Shown here: one piece after another, positions 6,327-8,576 of the stretch | Numbering within the stretch: the first letter of the stretch is position 1 | How the letters are laid out: each line of letters opens with the position of its first letter | Source: a bacterium | GTDB taxonomy: Bacteria > Planctomycetota > UBA1135 > UBA2386 | DNA: 8,576 nucleotides | Assembly (NCBI GenBank): GCA_011051855.1 | Contig: DRKG01000479.1 | Location: 1 to 8,576, forward strand | Reading direction: 5' to 3' | Translations under genes and position numbers: made by a program | Notes under the pieces: generated by a model | Database searches by the model: none | The model's input: the letters and a program-made list of their open reading frames with translations, nothing else | Told to the model about the DNA's origin: nothing

Positions 6327-7352
6327 ATGAGCGATTGTCTGCCCGAAGACTGCGAACGGCTGTTGCTGGTGCGCGATCGCGCGGCTCGTGCCACCGCGAT
6401 CGTCGTCGTGCACGACACCCGCCTCGGCCCTGCCCACGGCGGCATCCGGCGGTGGGCCTACGCGGGCCCCGACGAGGCGATGCGCGACGTCGTAGCGTTG
6501 GCGCGGGCCATGACCTACAAGTGCGCGCTCGCCGGGGTCGCTGCCGGCGGTGGCAAGGCGGTGATCCTGGATCACCCCGAACTGGACCGCGCCGCCGCCT
6601 ATCGGCTGGTCGGACGCACGGTCGAGCAACTCGGCGGGATCTTCTTCACCGGGCCCGACGTCAACACGACCGCGGCCGACCTGCGCACCGTCGCCGAGGC
6701 AACGCGCTTCGTCGCCACCGACGCGCCCGATGGCCCCGGTGACCTCGCGGCCGCGACCGCCGACGGCGTGCTCTACGCGACGCTGGCCTTGGCCGAGTTC
6801 TTGGCGATTGCGCCGGCCGACCTGCGCGTGGTCGTGCAGGGACTCGGCGCGGTTGGCGTCGGGCTGTGTGCGCGGCTCGCCGAGCGCGGTGCCCGGCTGT
6901 TCGTGCACGACATCCTGCCCGAGCGCACGGCGACCGTGGTCGCCGAGTTCGGCGCCGAACCGCTGGCGGCGGAGCAGGTGTTTGCGACTCCCTGCGACGT
7001 GTTTGCGCCGTGCGCGCTCGGCGGCGCTCTGACCGCCGACGTCGCGGCTTCGCTGCCGGCGCGCGGTGTCTGCGGGGCGGCCAACAACATCTTTGCCGAC
7101 GAACGTGCGGCCGCGGTGTTGCATGATCGAGGAGTGGTGGCCGTGCCCGACTTCCTCGCCAACGCGGGTGCCCTGATCCTCGGTGCGACCTGGAACCTGA
7201 CCGGGCGGCGCGCCGGCCCCGAGCAACTGCTGCGCATCGGCGAGACCACGCGCGAGATCTTGCGACGGTCCGCCACCGAGGATCGGCCGCCGGTCGAGAT
7301 CGCGCTCGCCGTCGCCCGCGAGCGGGTTGGGTTTGGCGGCGGCGCCTCGTAG
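6327..7352 (+). CDS. Glu/Leu/Phe/Val dehydrogenase family protein, leucine-dehydrogenase-like
   Basis: This 341-residue enzyme should carry out NAD-dependent reversible oxidative deamination of a branched-chain or related amino acid to its 2-oxo acid. The N-terminal domain matches leucine dehydrogenase: HDTRLGPAHGGIRRW (29-43), AMTYKCALAG with substrate-binding Lys65, AAGGGKAVI with catalytic Lys77, and GPDVNTTAAD with catalytic Asp111. The Rossmann domain has GLGAVG (172-177) and acidic Asp195 (FVHDI) at the end of the second strand, which favours NAD over NADP. Later motifs DVFAPCALGG (224-233), GAANNIF (250-256) and DFLANAGALI (275-284) also fit. It is slightly shorter at the N-terminus than typical 360-residue enzymes. 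The residues after NAGALI (LGATWN) differ from the classic leucine enzyme (NVADE), so the exact substrate is open. ATG at 6327 fits the family start; no Shine-Dalgarno is obvious. The thioesterase follows after 11 bp. Confidence 0.93.
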   Translation: MSDCLPEDCERLLLVRDRAARATAIVVVHDTRLGPAHGGIRRWAYAGPDEAMRDVVALARAMTYKCALAGVAAGGGKAVILDHPELDRAAAYRLVGRTVEQLGGIFFTGPDVNTTAADLRTVAEATRFVATDAPDGPGDLAAATADGVLYATLALAEFLAIAPADLRVVVQGLGAVGVGLCARLAERGARLFVHDILPERTATVVAEFGAEPLAAEQVFATPCDVFAPCALGGALTADVAASLPARGVCGAANNIFADERAAAVLHDRGVVAVPDFLANAGALILGATWNLTGRRAGPEQLLRIGETTREILRRSATEDRPPVEIALAVARERVGFGGGAS

Positions 7353-7363
7353 GGTTTTCGGCG

Positions 7364-7774
7364 ATGAGCGAGTTCGATGGGGTGGCGCACCGGGTGCGCG
7401 TTCGCTACTGCGAGACCGATCGTATGGCGGTGGCGCATCACGGCAGCTACGTCGCCTGGTTCGAGGAAGCGCGCACCGAGTGGATGCGGCAGCGCGGTCG
7501 CACCTATCGCGAACTGGAGGACGCGGGCTTTCTGCTGCAGGTGGTCGACTTCACCTGCCGCTACCACAAACCGGTCGACTACGACGAGGTGGTCGCCATC
7601 CGCGTGCGTGTCGAGGATCGGGGCCGTGCCGCGATCGTGCTCGGTTACGAGGCGCGCCGGGAATGCGACGGCGAGATCTGCGCGACCGGCCACACCCGGC
7701 TCGCCTGCGTCGGTCGCGATGGTCGCCTTCGGCGGCTGCCGCCCGAATTGGCGGCATCGGAGGTGGCGCAGTGA
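7364..7774 (+). CDS. YbgC/4-hydroxybenzoyl-CoA-type hotdog acyl-CoA thioesterase
   Basis: This 136-residue protein is a single hotdog domain of the usual length for the family and would hydrolyse acyl-CoA (or acyl-carrier) thioesters in the cytoplasm. The active-site stretch RVRYCETDRMAVAHHGSYVAWFEEAR (11-36; Asp19 is the catalytic acid, His26 is conserved) lies at the start of the central helix. A sheet then follows: LQVVDFTCRYHKPVDYDEVVAIRV, IVLGYEARRECDGEICATGHTRLACVGRDGR. The canonical MGVVHHANY has become MAVAHHGSY, a mild variation. Its ATG is 11 bp after the dehydrogenase stop, with AGGG about 10 bases upstream. Its TGA overlaps the next gene (GTGA). Pairing with an amino-acid dehydrogenase might relate to branched-chain acyl-CoA handling, but that is inference. 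Confidence 0.9.
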   Translation: MSEFDGVAHRVRVRYCETDRMAVAHHGSYVAWFEEARTEWMRQRGRTYRELEDAGFLLQVVDFTCRYHKPVDYDEVVAIRVRVEDRGRAAIVLGYEARRECDGEICATGHTRLACVGRDGRLRRLPPELAASEVAQ

Positions 7775-8576
7775 GAACCGTGGTGCTGGTGGTGGGTGCG
7801 CTGTCGTCGGTGGCGGCTGTGCACGCACAGGTCGAGGCGCGCGGCGAGCACTTCACCGTCGTCGGCAAGGGGATCGACGAGCGCACGGCGAAGCAGGCGC
7901 TGGCCGCCGTCGAGCCGGTCTGGCCACTCGTCTGTGAGGCATTCGGGGTGCGGCGCGCGCGGCCGAAAGAGCCGCTGCGGGTGTATCTCTACCGCGCGCT
8001 CGCCGATTACGTCGCCGCCGATCGGGAACGCACCGGCGGTCGCTTCGCGCCGAACCAGGCGATGAGCCACTGGGACAGCAAGACGGCGCACGTCGCGATG
8101 CAGCCGCCGTGCGCGGATGCGTGGCTCGAGCGCCACGGCCTGCCGCTGCAGACCCAGGCGATGCTGGCGTGGGAAGCGAGCCATCTGGCGCGGTTCGAGC
8201 TGTGCCGGAACTTCCGTTCCCATCCGGGTTGGTTCTACGACGGGTTGGCGGCCTCCGTCGCCGAGCGCACGCTGCGAGAACGTCTGCCCGAACTCGGCGT
8301 CGCCCCGTTCTTCGAGCAGAAGTGGCGGCGCGTGCAGCGCCTGCTGCGCAACGACGAACTGCCGGCGGTGTCCGACCTGCTCGGCGAAGGGGCGTCGGAT
8401 CTCGACATGCGCGATCGCTACGCCGCGCGGATCGCGTTCTATCGCTACGCCGAGGAACACGCCGCAAAGGCGCTGCGCCGGGTCGCGCGCGCGGTTCGCA
8501 CGACGGGCGGTGGATCCGGTTACGCGGCGGCGGTGCGCAAGGTGGCAGAGCGCCAGCTCGGCCGGCTCGACCGCGG
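7771..8576 (+). CDS. Secreted DUF1570/peptidase-MA-like protein with a degenerate zinc site (partial, C-terminus beyond right edge)
   Basis: From GTG at 7771, 268 codons stay open to the window edge. Residues 1-20 are a Sec signal peptide (TVVLVVGALSSVAAVHAQ), so the protein is exported. The body resembles the peptidase-MA/DUF1570 type: a FTVVGKG start, a YLYRALADYVA segment (72-82) and the block AMLAWEASHLARFELC, then HPGWFYDGLAASVAERTL. In active relatives the block is HExxH-X18-E followed by G-L-A. Here it is W134-E135-A-S-H138, then exactly 18 residues, then Asp157-Gly-Leu-Ala. The first zinc-binding His is replaced by Trp and the third ligand is Asp, so metal binding and proteolysis are probably lost. 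The GTG overlaps the thioesterase stop (GTGA), which fixes the start and suggests coupling. The family assignment is from motif context and is moderately sure; partner or substrate is unknown. Confidence 0.78.
   Translation, partial: MRTVVLVVGALSSVAAVHAQVEARGEHFTVVGKGIDERTAKQALAAVEPVWPLVCEAFGVRRARPKEPLRVYLYRALADYVAADRERTGGRFAPNQAMSHWDSKTAHVAMQPPCADAWLERHGLPLQTQAMLAWEASHLARFELCRNFRSHPGWFYDGLAASVAERTLRERLPELGVAPFFEQKWRRVQRLLRNDELPAVSDLLGEGASDLDMRDRYAARIAFYRYAEEHAAKALRRVARAVRTTGGGSGYAAAVRKVAERQLGRLDR

Noticed and set aside
5682..7226. A 514-residue minus-strand reading frame spanning the divergent gap and the dehydrogenase.
   Set aside because: It is antisense to an intact dehydrogenase and out of frame with the HEAT gene, with Arg/Gly-rich composition; a shadow.
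1..8576. tRNA, rRNA, CRISPR arrays, insertion sequences, or att sites.
   Set aside because: Coding sequence fills nearly the whole window; no array-like repeats, transposase motifs or terminal inverted repeats were seen. This was by eye, so a covariance-model search could still find a small RNA.

Overview
The window is GC-rich (very roughly two thirds or more by eye), densely packed bacterial DNA with eight complete or nearly complete genes and one more running off each edge being counted among nine protein genes in total. No RNA genes, insertion sequences or CRISPR repeats are visible. The organism cannot be named from the sequence alone. The mix of a HEAT-repeat lipoprotein, a DUF1570/peptidase-MA-like secreted protein, weak use of Shine-Dalgarno sites and the high GC would fit a planctomycete, but other high-GC Gram-negative phyla are possible. 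An outer-membrane efflux lipoprotein shows that the cell has an outer membrane.

Left region (1-2762, minus strand): a compact efflux operon reads right to left as a TetR-family regulator, a NodT/OprM-type outer-membrane factor and an HlyD-type periplasmic adaptor cut by the left edge. Both junctions are ATGA four-base overlaps, so the three genes are probably translated in a coupled way. The inner-membrane pump is expected just beyond the left edge. A sharp inverted repeat upstream of tetR is the probable operator.

Middle region (2842-6256, minus strand): a second operon reads right to left as a HEAT-repeat lipoprotein with a coiled coil, a two-part lipoprotein of unknown function, and a class-V aminotransferase-fold PLP enzyme of the isopenicillin-N-epimerase type. 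The first junction lies in a 15-bp tandem repeat that carries the stop codon of one gene and three possible in-frame starts of the next. The second junction is another ATGA overlap.

Right region (6327-8576, plus strand): a divergent operon encodes a leucine-dehydrogenase-family enzyme, a YbgC-type hotdog thioesterase 11 bp downstream, and, through a GTGA overlap, a secreted protein cut by the right edge. That last protein keeps the spacing of a gluzincin metalloprotease motif (HExxH-X18-E) but reads WEASH-X18-D, so it looks like a protease relative that has lost its zinc site.

Most interesting: the probable pseudo-protease, the repeat at the lipoprotein gene junction, the TetR operator, and the unexplained grouping of two lipoproteins with a PLP enzyme. 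I did not find convincing evidence of a wholly new multi-gene system.
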